Origin: CAYWJT01 sp964458655
Lineage (GTDB): Bacteria; Acidobacteriota; Aminicenantia; Aminicenantales; Saccharicenantaceae
Assembly (NCBI GenBank): GCA_964458655.1
Contig: CAYWJT010000064.1
Location: forward strand, 1 to 13,126
Reading direction: 5' to 3'
DNA length: 13,126 bases
The translations under genes were made by a program, and so were the position numbers. Under the pieces are notes generated by a model. It had not been told where the DNA came from. It searched no databases and saw only the letters and a program-made list of their open reading frames with translations. This document shows positions 1 to 6,534 of the stretch, in pieces; the first letter of the stretch is position 1; each line of letters starts with the position of its first letter.

Positions 1-2
1 CC

Positions 3-290
3 ACGAGATACGACCTTGATTTCGCCATAAAGAAGGCCTATTCCGAGGAGTACCGCAGGGTGGTCCTGGGAAGGAGACTCGGTGAGCTTCTGCTCGGGGA
101 CGGTCGGATCACCAATGCCGCGCTCGAGGAGGCTCTGCGCCGCCAGAAAAGGACCGGCGAGAGCCTGGGCGCCATCCTGCTTGCGACGGAGGCCGTGCCG
201 CCGGCCGTCCTGGAGAGATACCTGGCGATTCAGGCCGGGGAGACAGAGCGGCCGGCTCGAGAGGCGGACGAGGCTGGAGGCCGGGCTTGA
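3..290 (+). CDS. C-terminal end of a MshEN-domain protein (possibly NfrB-like glycosyltransferase), 5' truncated
   Basis: The reading frame is open from base 3 and stops with TGA at 288-290, giving 95 residues of a protein that begins left of the window. The tail reads TRYDLDFAIKKAYSEEY, then a segment GRRLGELLLGDGRITNAALE followed by ALRRQKRTGESLGAILL and an LERYLAIQAG helix. This LGELLL..G.I....LEEAL..Q...GE.LG.IL pattern is the MshEN / GSPII_E N-terminal domain, known as a c-di-GMP-binding module at the N-terminus of type II secretion and MshE ATPases. Here the domain sits at the C-terminus, which excludes a standard GspE. It fits the NfrB-type family, where a glycosyltransferase family 2 membrane protein carries this domain at its end. 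The domain call is fairly firm; the NfrB assignment is inference because the catalytic part is outside the window. An internal GTG at 60 is unlikely to be the start because the frame is open and protein-like upstream. Confidence 0.72.
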   Translation, partial: TRYDLDFAIKKAYSEEYRRVVLGRRLGELLLGDGRITNAALEEALRRQKRTGESLGAILLATEAVPPAVLERYLAIQAGETERPAREADEAGGRA

Positions 291-339
291 CATGGACGGA
301 GGAGCAGGCCGGGAAGGGTCACGCGGCGGGAGGAGCCTG

Positions 340-369
340 GACTCGGCGGAAGGACGCCGCAGGCGAGTC
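340..369 (+). terminator. GC-rich hairpin after the MshEN-domain gene
   Basis: GACTCG GCGG (340-349) pairs with CCGC (357-360) and CGAGTC (364-369), giving a 10-bp stem interrupted by a 3-nt bulge (AGG) and closed by a 7-nt loop. It lies 50 nt after the upstream stop and before the next gene. There is no good T-tract (GCCGTCGTGTTTCG follows), so it may be a weak terminator, an mRNA 3'-end stabiliser, or chance in GC-rich DNA. Confidence 0.28.
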
Positions 370-417
370 GCCGTCGTGTTTCGAAAGGGGCGAGCGGTGA
401 AAAAGGAGATGGCCGGA

Positions 418-1155
418 ATGAATGAAAAAAGGTTGACTGCTCGGTCTGTCGTCGCCTTGCTGCTTTTATTCTCGGCGGCCGCGGGCGTCTTGGCGGCCGA
501 GGTCCGGCCTCAGTTCGGCCTGGAAATGTACGGCGGGACTAACAAGCTCCTCATCGTCAACCCCTGGCTGGGCCTGAGGTTCGGCCTTTCGGCCAAGACA
601 TCGCTTATCTTCCGCTATCACTATCATGGCTTCAGCTTCGATTACTGGGGCCGGGGCGACGCCCCCGGGGAGACTGTCCTGAAGAAGAGGCAGGCCTCGG
701 TATCGCGCTTCTCCGGCGCCTTTTATTTCCAGTCGGCAAAACTGGAAGGCTATTCCAGCTTTTCTTACCTGACGGGCACGGACAGTTACCGTGGATATAT
801 TGCAGACAACGGCCTGGAATGGAAGTTCCTCCACGCGCTGTCAGCGCTCGTTTCTCTCTATGCCATCAGGGAAAAATCGGTCCTCTGGCGTCCGGAGGAG
901 GAGCCTCGATGGCTCAACACCTATTCCTTGCGCCTGGGGGCCAAATTCAGGCCGGTCCGCAAGCTGGCTTTCAACCCCAACGTCTATTTCCACAGGAATT
1001 CCGAGGACGTCAAGGGGACGGCCTGGTCGGCCGGCCTGATCTACACGCCGGCCTGGTGGCTGGCCGTGACGGCCTATTACTTCCGCTACGGCGAAACAGC
1101 CTTCTACACCTTCCGCGGGAATTATTTCAACTTCGGCCTGAACTTCTATTTTTGA
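418..1155 (+). CDS. exported beta-barrel outer-membrane protein, unknown function
   Basis: This 245-residue protein has a classic Sec signal peptide: MNEKRLTARS, then a hydrophobic stretch VVALLLLFSAAAGVLA, with likely cleavage near VLA-A (about residue 27). The mature part alternates hydrophobic and polar residues, is rich in Tyr, Phe and Trp (FRYHYHGFSFDYW, YFRYGETAFYTF), and ends in NFGLNFYF with a terminal Phe, the usual signature of BAM-inserted beta-barrels. The start at 418 is chosen because AAAGGAG at 402-408 lies 9 nt upstream and the signal peptide begins there; the ATG at 409 is too close to that site. The longer frame reaching back to 82 overlaps the previous gene and has no protein-like character. 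I do not recognise the family; it resembles barrel domains annotated as alginate-export or DUF-type porins, but no function can be assigned. Confidence 0.8.
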   Translation: MNEKRLTARSVVALLLLFSAAAGVLAAEVRPQFGLEMYGGTNKLLIVNPWLGLRFGLSAKTSLIFRYHYHGFSFDYWGRGDAPGETVLKKRQASVSRFSGAFYFQSAKLEGYSSFSYLTGTDSYRGYIADNGLEWKFLHALSALVSLYAIREKSVLWRPEEEPRWLNTYSLRLGAKFRPVRKLAFNPNVYFHRNSEDVKGTAWSAGLIYTPAWWLAVTAYYFRYGETAFYTFRGNYFNFGLNFYF

Positions 1156-1165
1156 CGGTCCCGAC

Positions 1166-1183
1166 CAGACAGCGCGTTGTCTG
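1166..1183 (+). terminator. small hairpin just after the beta-barrel gene
   Basis: CAGACA (1166-1171) and TGTCTG (1178-1183) form a perfect 6-bp stem with a GCGCGT loop, 10 nt after the stop codon of the beta-barrel gene. The following bases (TTGATGG) are not a T-tract, so this is at best a weak terminator. Confidence 0.22.
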
Positions 1184-1235
1184 TTGATGGAAAGTTCCGG
1201 CCTTTCGGCAGGGGCTGCGCGGTCCGCCGCCGCGG

Positions 1236-1255
1236 TCCGCAGGCATGCCTGCGGA
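1236..1255. repeat. 20-bp perfect palindrome between convergent genes
   Basis: TCCGCAGGCA (1236-1245) is followed directly by its reverse complement TGCCTGCGGA (1246-1255). As RNA it would make an 8-bp GC-rich stem with a CATG tetraloop on either strand. It lies in the 161-nt gap between the + gene ending at 1155 and the - gene ending at 1317. That placement suggests a bidirectional transcript-end hairpin, though neither strand has a T-tract. A protein-binding site is the alternative. Confidence 0.55.
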
Positions 1256-1316
1256 GAGCAAACGGCGGCCGTCCCGTCACATCGGGAAGGGGCTTCCTTT
1301 CGGGGGCGATAACCCC

Positions 1317-2012
1317 TCAGGCTCCCAGGGCGAGGTCGACGGCCGCCTCGGCGTGGATCCTGGTCGTGTCGAACACCGGCAGCGGACTGTCCTTCTCCCC
1401 GACCAGCAGCCCGATCTCGGTGCAGCCCAGGATGACGGCTTCCGCCCCGACGCCGGCCAGGCGCTCGATGATCGAGACGAAGGCCGCCCGGGAAGCCGCT
1501 TCAACGCGGCCGGCGACGAGCTCCTGGTAGATGACCCGGTGCACGGTCTCCCGGTCATCGTGCCCCGGGACGAAGACCTCGAGCCCGTGCTTTTCGGCCA
1601 GGCGGCCGCGGTAAAAATCTTCTTCCATGGTGAAGCGGGTGCCGAGCAGCCCGACCTTCCTGAAGCCGCGGCCCTTTATCCTTTCGGCCGTCGGGTCGGC
1701 TATATGCAGGAGCGGGATGCGCACGGAGGCTTCGATCTCGGGCGCCACCTTGTGCATGGTGTTGGTGCAGAGGACGATGAAGTCGGCGCCGGCCGCTTCC
1801 AGGCCGCGGGCCGCCCGGCTCAGGATGCGGGCCGTTTCCGGCCACTCTCCCCGGTGCTGCAGGGCCTCGATCTCCGCGAAGTCGACCGAGTACATGACGC
1901 ACTGCGCGGAATGGAAGCCGCAGAGCCTGTTTTTCACGGCTTCGTTCACGATGCGATAGTACTCGAGAGAGGATTCCCAGCTCATGCCGCCGATCAGGCC
2001 GATCGTCTTCAT
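1317..2012 (-). CDS. ygeA: YgeA-type amino-acid racemase (Asp/Glu/hydantoin racemase superfamily)
   Basis: PLP-independent racemase of 231 residues, about the length of E. coli YgeA (230), which it matches closely from memory over its whole length: N-terminal MKTIGLIGGMSWESS, then HRGEW (53-57), CTNTMHKVA around Cys82, HIAD (103-106), LLGTRFTMEEDFYRGRL (122-138), and GCTEIGLLV around Cys197. Cys82 and Cys197 are the two thiols that act as acid and base on opposite faces of the alpha-carbon in this family. E. coli YgeA has broad specificity, with homoserine among its better substrates; the substrate here cannot be read from sequence. There is no signal peptide, so the enzyme is cytoplasmic. 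The start is supported by AAGGAAAAGGG directly upstream. The gene follows the minus-strand beta-barrel gene by 84 nt and may be co-transcribed with it. Near exported peptidases, it may convert unusual D-amino acids from scavenged peptides or peptidoglycan. Confidence 0.93.
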   Translation of the reverse strand: MKTIGLIGGMSWESSLEYYRIVNEAVKNRLCGFHSAQCVMYSVDFAEIEALQHRGEWPETARILSRAARGLEAAGADFIVLCTNTMHKVAPEIEASVRIPLLHIADPTAERIKGRGFRKVGLLGTRFTMEEDFYRGRLAEKHGLEVFVPGHDDRETVHRVIYQELVAGRVEAASRAAFVSIIERLAGVGAEAVILGCTEIGLLVGEKDSPLPVFDTTRIHAEAAVDLALGA

Positions 2013-2096
2013 TTTCCCTTTTCCTTCTGCCGGTGTTCGAGAAGACCGCTCCTCGCCGGTCCGGCGCCGGCCGGTAACATAACGCCCGCGGTCGTG

Positions 2097-2696
2097 TCAG
2101 AACTGGGCGCTGAGCCCGCCGTTCAGGACGCCCTTGTAGCCGAAGCCGAGCTCGAAGAAGAGCCCGACCTGTTTCCCGAACCTCAGGCCGAGGGCGTTGA
2201 CGTGGAAGGTCGGGAAAGTGTTGTTGGTCGTCTCGAGCTCGTCCCCGACATCGTATTGGCCCTTGCGGAACCTGAGGCCGGCGCCGAGGCCGGAGTAGAG
2301 CTGGAACGAAGGCTTGTAGACCCAGCGGTAGTCCATTTCCAGGGCGGCGATGGTGTTCGTTTCCTTGAACGTGCCGGCCGGGGAGCCCAACGTCGTCAGG
2401 CCGCCGGTCGTCCGGTAAGTGCCGGCGGCTATCCCGAACCCGAACCGGCCCCTGGGCGCGAAATGGTAGCTCAGGAAGGGCGCGCCGGAGAAGTCCATAT
2501 TCTCCTTGGAAAAGGTGCCCAGCGTGATGACGATGGTCAGGATGTCCTCGAAAATGTCGCTGAGCTGGTCCAGGGTGACGACGCCGTACGACAGCGAGAT
2601 GTCGTGGCGCCGGTTCTGGGCCGCGAGGGGCGCGCAGAACAGGGTCAGCGCCAGCAGGGAACTCAGGATGACTTTAGTGATCGTCTTTCCCGTCAT
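2097..2696 (-). CDS. small exported beta-barrel outer-membrane protein, unknown function
   Basis: The 199-residue product starts MTGKTITKVILSSLLALTLF, a Sec signal peptide probably cut after PLAA (residue 26). The mature part has amphipathic, aromatic-rich strands with Gly (FLSYHFAPRGRFGFGIAAG, FQLYSGLGAGLRF, FFELGFGYKG) and ends in GLSAQF, a terminal Phe typical of outer-membrane barrels. The length and strand pattern suggest an eight-stranded barrel. Cys21 is not in a lipobox (Phe at -1). The start at 2696 is chosen because AAGGAGGTGG, a near-perfect Shine-Dalgarno, lies just upstream and the signal peptide begins there; the longer frame to 2786 runs across the promoter region. A putative promoter at 2756-2728 drives it. 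It is transcribed away from the S9 peptidase and towards ygeA. No specific function can be given. Confidence 0.85.
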   Translation of the reverse strand: MTGKTITKVILSSLLALTLFCAPLAAQNRRHDISLSYGVVTLDQLSDIFEDILTIVITLGTFSKENMDFSGAPFLSYHFAPRGRFGFGIAAGTYRTTGGLTTLGSPAGTFKETNTIAALEMDYRWVYKPSFQLYSGLGAGLRFRKGQYDVGDELETTNNTFPTFHVNALGLRFGKQVGLFFELGFGYKGVLNGGLSAQF

Positions 2697-2708
2697 TAGT
2701 CCACCTCC

Positions 2709-2737
2709 TTGTTTCCGGACCGGGAAAATAATACTAT
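2709..2737 (+). promoter_or_regulatory. putative sigma70 promoter of the S9 peptidase gene
   Basis: TTGTTT (2709-2714), a 17-nt spacer, then TACTAT (2732-2737). A start site near 2744 would leave a leader of about 33 nt before the ATG at 2777, which has GAGG at 2767-2770. The -10 overlaps the -10 of the opposing promoter and one arm of an inverted repeat. Confidence 0.42.
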
Positions 2738-2756
2738 CTTCTCTTCCTAGGGATAA
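2728..2756 (-). promoter_or_regulatory. putative promoter of the minus-strand beta-barrel gene
   Basis: Read on the minus strand: TTATCC (2756-2751), a 17-nt spacer, then TATTAT (2733-2728). The -10 is close to consensus and the -35 is weak. A start near 2721 would give a leader of about 25 nt carrying the strong Shine-Dalgarno before the ATG at 2696. Confidence 0.33.
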
Positions 2757-2760
2757 TATT
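2730..2760. repeat. inverted repeat in a divergent promoter region, candidate operator
   Basis: AATACTATC (2730-2738) and GATAATATT (2752-2760) are inverted copies matching at 8 of 9 positions, separated by 13 nt with CCTAGG inside the spacer. The left arm covers the -10 of both putative promoters and the right arm covers the -35 of the minus-strand one. This AT-rich island stands out from the GC-rich surroundings. A bound regulator could control both genes, but the repeat may also be a by-product of two AT-rich promoter elements. Confidence 0.33.
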
Positions 2761-2776
2761 CTTGGCGAGGTGCACG

Positions 2777-5518
2777 ATGAAGTCAAGGTTTTCGCTGCTC
2801 GTTCTGATCGTTTCCTCTTTTTTAGTCGTCGCGGCGGCGCTGCCGGGACAGGAAGCGCAGAAGAAGGCGGTCGGGCCCGCCGACGGGCTCTGGACGGCCG
2901 AGGACATCCTGCTCGCGGAGTTTTCCTCGGACTGGGAGCTCTCGCCCGACAGCAAGCACGCGGTCTGGGTCAAAGCCGCCATGGACAGGGACAAGAACGG
3001 CCGCGTCTCCAACATCTTCCTGACCGAGCTGGCCGGCAAGAAGGAAACGCAGCTCACCCGCGGCAGCGAAAACCACTCCCGGCCCAAATGGTCGCCGGAC
3101 GGTCGGCTTATCGCCTTCCTGAGCTCGCGGCCGCTGCCCAAGCCCAACCCCGACCTGGCCGGTACCCAGCTCTGGGTGATGAACCCCTTCGGCGGCGAAC
3201 CGTATCCCGTGACCGAGCTCGCCCGCGGCATCCAGGACTATTACTGGGTGGACGGCGACACCGTCGTCTTCAGCGCCCAGGAGGACCCGGCGCTATACGA
3301 ACAGCAATTGAAGAAGAAAAAGGACACGACCCGGGTGGTCGATGATGTCGCCCACGAACCGCCGGTCAGGTTGTTCCGTCTGACCGTGAAGGACAGGAAG
3401 ATCACCCGGCTGACGGCGAACTCCGACTTCATCAACGAGTGGGCGGTCTCGCCCGACGGCAAGAAGGCCGTCGCGAGCCATCACGAGTACCTGAGCTTCG
3501 AGTGGGACCAGAAGACCCTGCCCCGGACCTATCTTTACGACCTCGAAACCGGGGCGCGGCGGGAGCTTTTCGTCGGCATGAGGGTCGTCCCGGCCGGTTT
3601 CCGATGGACCAGGGACGGCGCGGGCTTCTTCACGGCGGCTCCCTATTCCTCCGACCCCAGGTTCTTCACGGCCTCGATCATGGTCCTTTATTATTACGAC
3701 GTCGCGAAAGACCGGGCCGATAAGGTCGACCTGGCCTGGGACAGGGGGCTCGGCGGCAAGCTCGAGGTCACGGCCGACGGCTTCGTCGCTCTGCTCGCGG
3801 ACGGCGTGAAGATGAGGCTGGCCCGCTACGTGAAGGCCGGCGCAGGCTGGAAGCGCGCCGACATCGAGAGCGCCCACGCCGGCAACATCTTCGACTTCGC
3901 CCTGAGCCGCGACGGCCGGGTCATGGTTTACGAGCACTCGACGGCCTCGACCCCGGCGCAGTGGTACGCGGCCGGCCTGGAAGGGACGAAGCTCAAGGCC
4001 GGCGCCCTTCTCACCGACCTCAACCCGTCCTACAAGAATAAGACCCCGGCCCGGACCGAGATCGTGCGCTGGAACGGCGCCCTGGGCGAGGAAGTGGAAG
4101 GCCTGCTCTACTATCCCAAGGACTACCAGGCCGGCAAAAGATACCCCCTGTTCACGGCCCCGCACGGCGGGCCGGCGGCCGCCGACCTCGACGCCTGGGA
4201 CGAGAGCTACGCCTATCCCCATCAGCTCATCACCCAGCGCGGGGCCTTCGTGTTCAAGCCCAACTACCACGGGAGCGCGGCCTACGGCCTGAAGTTCGTG
4301 GAGTCCATCTGCTGCGGCAAGTACTACGAGTATCCCGTCGAGGACATCGAGAAGGGCGTCGACCACCTGATCGCCAGGGGCCTGGTCGACCCGGACCGGA
4401 TCGGCAGCTTCGGCTGGTCCAACGGCTCCATCCTCTCCATCGGCCTCAGCGTCGCCAACCCGGACCGCTACAAGGTGATCGGGGCCGGCGCGGGCGACGT
4501 CGAATACATCAGCGACTGGGCCAACGTCGACTTCGGCCAGTCCTTCGACGCCTATTATCTCGGCAAGTCGCCGCTCGAGGACCCCGAGCTCTACATCCGC
4601 GTCTCGCCCTTCTTCAAGCTGGACCGGGTCAAGGCCCCGACCATCATCTTCTTCGGCACCGAGGACCGCAACGTGCCCACGAGCCAGGGCTGGTCCCACT
4701 ACCGTGCGCTCTACCATCTCGGCAAGGTGCCGGTCAAGTTCCTGCTCTTTCCCGGCGAACCGCACGGCCTGAGGCAGTTGAGCCACCAGCTGCGCAAGGT
4801 CGAGGAGGAGATGGCCTGGTTCGATAGGTACTTCTTCAAGACCTGCGAAGCCGCCAACGAAGCTTTCAAGAAAGATTCGCCGCTCGGCCGCGAGCTCGAG
4901 CGCGCCAAGGCGGCCAGGGTGGGGAACTTCTACGGGTTGTCGGCCCGAGACGGCAAGCTCATACCTGAAGCCGTCCGGCGCGGAACGCTCGAGGTCGCAC
5001 GCTTCGAGGTGACGCGGGCCCAGTTCGCCGCCTTCGACCCGTCCTACGAGTTCCCGGATGGGACGGGCAACCTGCCGGCCAACGCCGTGACGTTCGAAAA
5101 GGCCAAAGCGTACGCGGCCTGGCTGGCGCAGCTTACCGGCCGGGAGTGGCGCCTGCCGACCGAGGAGGAAGCTGCCGAGCTTTACGGGAAATCCTCCGGT
5201 GCCGACGAGAACACGCTCGACTGGTGGGCGGGCTACGCGCTCAACCCCGACGACGCCGGCCGCCTCATGGAGAAGGTGAAGGAGCTCGGCGGCGGCGCCC
5301 CGCTCCTCAAGGAGGTCGGCCGGTTCGCGCCGGCGGCGAAGACGGGCGAAGAGCCGCTGTACGACCTGGGCGGCAACGTGGCCGAATGGGTGACCGGGAA
5401 AGACGGCAAGCCCAAAGCCATGGGCGGCAGCGCCGACCGGCCGGCCGACGCCAAGGCCGCCGGCGTTCAAGCGGCCGCGGAATACATCGGCTTCCGGGTG
5501 GTGAGGACGGTCAAATAA
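2777..5518 (+). CDS. exported S9 (prolyl oligopeptidase/DPP-IV-like) peptidase fused to a C-terminal SUMF1-like domain
   Basis: This 913-residue protein has three parts. Residues 1-22 are a Sec signal peptide (MKSRFSLLVLIVSSFLVVAA). Residues about 40-420 are a beta-propeller with repeats of the WSPDG type (SPDSK at 56, KWSPDG at 104, VSPDG at 224). Residues about 425-690 are the alpha/beta-hydrolase domain: HGGP at 463-466, nucleophile Ser548 in GWSNG, Asp630 in GTEDRNVP and His663 in GEPHG form the triad. Such enzymes release peptides or dipeptides outside the cytoplasm. Residues about 735-913 are an additional domain with SUMF1/FGE-sulfatase hallmarks: EVTRAQFAAF (744-753), VTFEKAKAYAAWL (771-783), WRLPTEEE (791-798), YDLGGNVAEW (862-871), GGSA and GFRVVR (905-910). 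Catalytic FGE enzymes carry two cysteines near that end; here there are none, so a binding or structural role is likelier than formylglycine formation. Start 2777 follows GAGG by 6 nt and opens the signal peptide. Confidence 0.94.
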   Translation: MKSRFSLLVLIVSSFLVVAAALPGQEAQKKAVGPADGLWTAEDILLAEFSSDWELSPDSKHAVWVKAAMDRDKNGRVSNIFLTELAGKKETQLTRGSENHSRPKWSPDGRLIAFLSSRPLPKPNPDLAGTQLWVMNPFGGEPYPVTELARGIQDYYWVDGDTVVFSAQEDPALYEQQLKKKKDTTRVVDDVAHEPPVRLFRLTVKDRKITRLTANSDFINEWAVSPDGKKAVASHHEYLSFEWDQKTLPRTYLYDLETGARRELFVGMRVVPAGFRWTRDGAGFFTAAPYSSDPRFFTASIMVLYYYDVAKDRADKVDLAWDRGLGGKLEVTADGFVALLADGVKMRLARYVKAGAGWKRADIESAHAGNIFDFALSRDGRVMVYEHSTASTPAQWYAAGLEGTKLKAGALLTDLNPSYKNKTPARTEIVRWNGALGEEVEGLLYYPKDYQAGKRYPLFTAPHGGPAAADLDAWDESYAYPHQLITQRGAFVFKPNYHGSAAYGLKFVESICCGKYYEYPVEDIEKGVDHLIARGLVDPDRIGSFGWSNGSILSIGLSVANPDRYKVIGAGAGDVEYISDWANVDFGQSFDAYYLGKSPLEDPELYIRVSPFFKLDRVKAPTIIFFGTEDRNVPTSQGWSHYRALYHLGKVPVKFLLFPGEPHGLRQLSHQLRKVEEEMAWFDRYFFKTCEAANEAFKKDSPLGRELERAKAARVGNFYGLSARDGKLIPEAVRRGTLEVARFEVTRAQFAAFDPSYEFPDGTGNLPANAVTFEKAKAYAAWLAQLTGREWRLPTEEEAAELYGKSSGADENTLDWWAGYALNPDDAGRLMEKVKELGGGAPLLKEVGRFAPAAKTGEEPLYDLGGNVAEWVTGKDGKPKAMGGSADRPADAKAAGVQAAAEYIGFRVVRTVK

Positions 5519-5529
5519 GCGCCCGCGCT

Positions 5530-5558
5530 TTGAGCCCGGCAGCCGGTTGACATAAAAC
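5530..5558 (+). promoter_or_regulatory. weak promoter-like site before the amidohydrolase
   Basis: TTGAGC (5530-5535), a 17-nt spacer, then TAAAAC (5553-5558), in the 85-nt gap after the S9 gene. A start near 5565 would leave a leader of about 39 nt. The match is poor, and read-through from the peptidase gene is equally possible. Confidence 0.2.
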
Positions 5559-5603
5559 GCTGTCCCGTCCAAGGGAGAGGGAAGGCGCGTTAAAGAGGCC
5601 GGC

Positions 5604-6434
5604 ATGATTATCGACGGCCATGCCCACTCCGGCGGCGAATTCTTCGCCCCCGAAAGCCTGGTAAGAAAGCTCGACGAGCTGGGGGTCGACAAGGTCCTGC
5701 TTTCACCGGGCCCCGTCAACGCCTCCGCGGTCTGGCCCATCCCGGACCTGACGCCGGTCCTCAAGGAACGCCGTCTCAATTACGCCGGCAACAAGCTCAT
5801 CCAGGCCGCGGCCAAGCTGGTCCCGGAGCGCTTCTCGCTCCAGGCCGGCAACGCCCACGTGTCCCTGCTGGCCGGCCGGGCCCCGGGCCGCGTCCTGCGG
5901 TCGCACTGGGTGGACACTTCCAGTGAGGATTTCGCCCAGGATTGCGAGAGATTTTATGACGCCGCACCGTTCGCCGCGCTCAAGCTGCACCTGGCCTTTC
6001 AGCGTTTCAGCTTGGGGTCGCCCGGGATGAGCCGGCTCGCGGAGTTCGCCGCTACCCGGCGCCTGCCGGTTTTCGTCCACATCTATGACGGCGGGGACGC
6101 CGAAGCGCTCCTCAAACTCGCCCGGGAGCACCGCTGCGCCGTCTTCATAATCGGCCACCTGCTCGGCCTCGATGTCTTCGAGCGCGAGCGTCCGGCGGTG
6201 CCCGAGAACGTCTTCTTCGACATCTCGCCGCCGAACCTCCTGCCTCTGCCGTTCGTCCTCAGGGCCCTCAGGTCCTTCGGGGCCGGCCGCCTCGTGCTCG
6301 GTTCGGACACGCCCTACGGCCTCGACAACTTGAAAAAGGCCGTCGAACGGGTCCGGGCCTTGCCGATATCTGCAAGCGACCAGGAACTCATCTTGGGCCG
6401 GAACCTGGCGGACCTGCTGTGGCTCAACCGGTGA
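5604..6434 (+). CDS. metal-dependent amidohydrolase (TIM-barrel, amidohydrolase_2-like)
   Basis: The 276-residue protein has no signal peptide, so it is cytoplasmic. Metal-site motifs of the amidohydrolase superfamily appear in order: DGHAH with His6 and His8 on strand 1, KLH (Lys127/His129), FVHIYDGG with His159, IIGHLLG with His185, and LGSDTPYG with Asp235, the catalytic Asp on strand 8. The compact size and the GSDTPYG ending match the amidohydrolase_2 group (PF04909: ACMSD-like decarboxylases and hydrolases) better than urease- or dihydroorotase-type enzymes. The substrate is unknown. The start has AAAGAGG (5592-5598) 5 nt upstream; no in-frame alternative gives a better N-terminus, since His6 and His8 must be near the beginning. 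It sits between two exported peptidases, which suggests a role in degrading amides, imides or aromatic products taken up by the cell. That role is inference. Confidence 0.88.
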   Translation: MIIDGHAHSGGEFFAPESLVRKLDELGVDKVLLSPGPVNASAVWPIPDLTPVLKERRLNYAGNKLIQAAAKLVPERFSLQAGNAHVSLLAGRAPGRVLRSHWVDTSSEDFAQDCERFYDAAPFAALKLHLAFQRFSLGSPGMSRLAEFAATRRLPVFVHIYDGGDAEALLKLAREHRCAVFIIGHLLGLDVFERERPAVPENVFFDISPPNLLPLPFVLRALRSFGAGRLVLGSDTPYGLDNLKKAVERVRALPISASDQELILGRNLADLLWLNR

Positions 6435-6473
6435 GCCGCCGGACCGGCCGCGTCGCGCTGATATTCCGTGTCT

Positions 6474-6503
6474 TTGACTTCAGCGCCGCCGGTCTGCTAT
6501 AAA
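6474..6503 (+). promoter_or_regulatory. sigma70-type promoter of the M14 peptidase gene
   Basis: TTGACT (6474-6479), an 18-nt spacer, then TATAAA (6498-6503). Both hexamers are near consensus and lie in the 100-nt gap. Transcription from about 6510 would give a leader of about 25 nt containing GGAGG, 7 nt before the ATG at 6535. Confidence 0.55.
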
Positions 6504-6534
6504 ACTTTCTTACATTCGGGATGGAGGCGAACCC

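Noticed and set aside
82..417. N-terminal extension of the first beta-barrel protein back to base 82.
   Set aside because: It overlaps the upstream coding tail in another frame, is Arg-rich and featureless, and would bury the signal peptide.
2055..2074. CCGGCGCCGG palindrome between ygeA and the second beta-barrel gene.
   Set aside because: Only 10 bp, made of G and C, in a GC-rich genome; no T-tract and no repeated copy seen.
1245..2699. A 484-codon plus-strand open frame opposite ygeA and the second beta-barrel gene.
   Set aside because: Both minus-strand genes have strong family or signal-peptide evidence and good Shine-Dalgarno sites; the plus frame has neither.
3293..5779. An 828-codon open frame on the minus strand across the S9 peptidase gene.
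   Set aside because: It is antisense to a gene with a clear catalytic triad; its translation is rich in Gly, Arg, Val and Glu without family motifs, as expected for shadow frames in GC-rich DNA.
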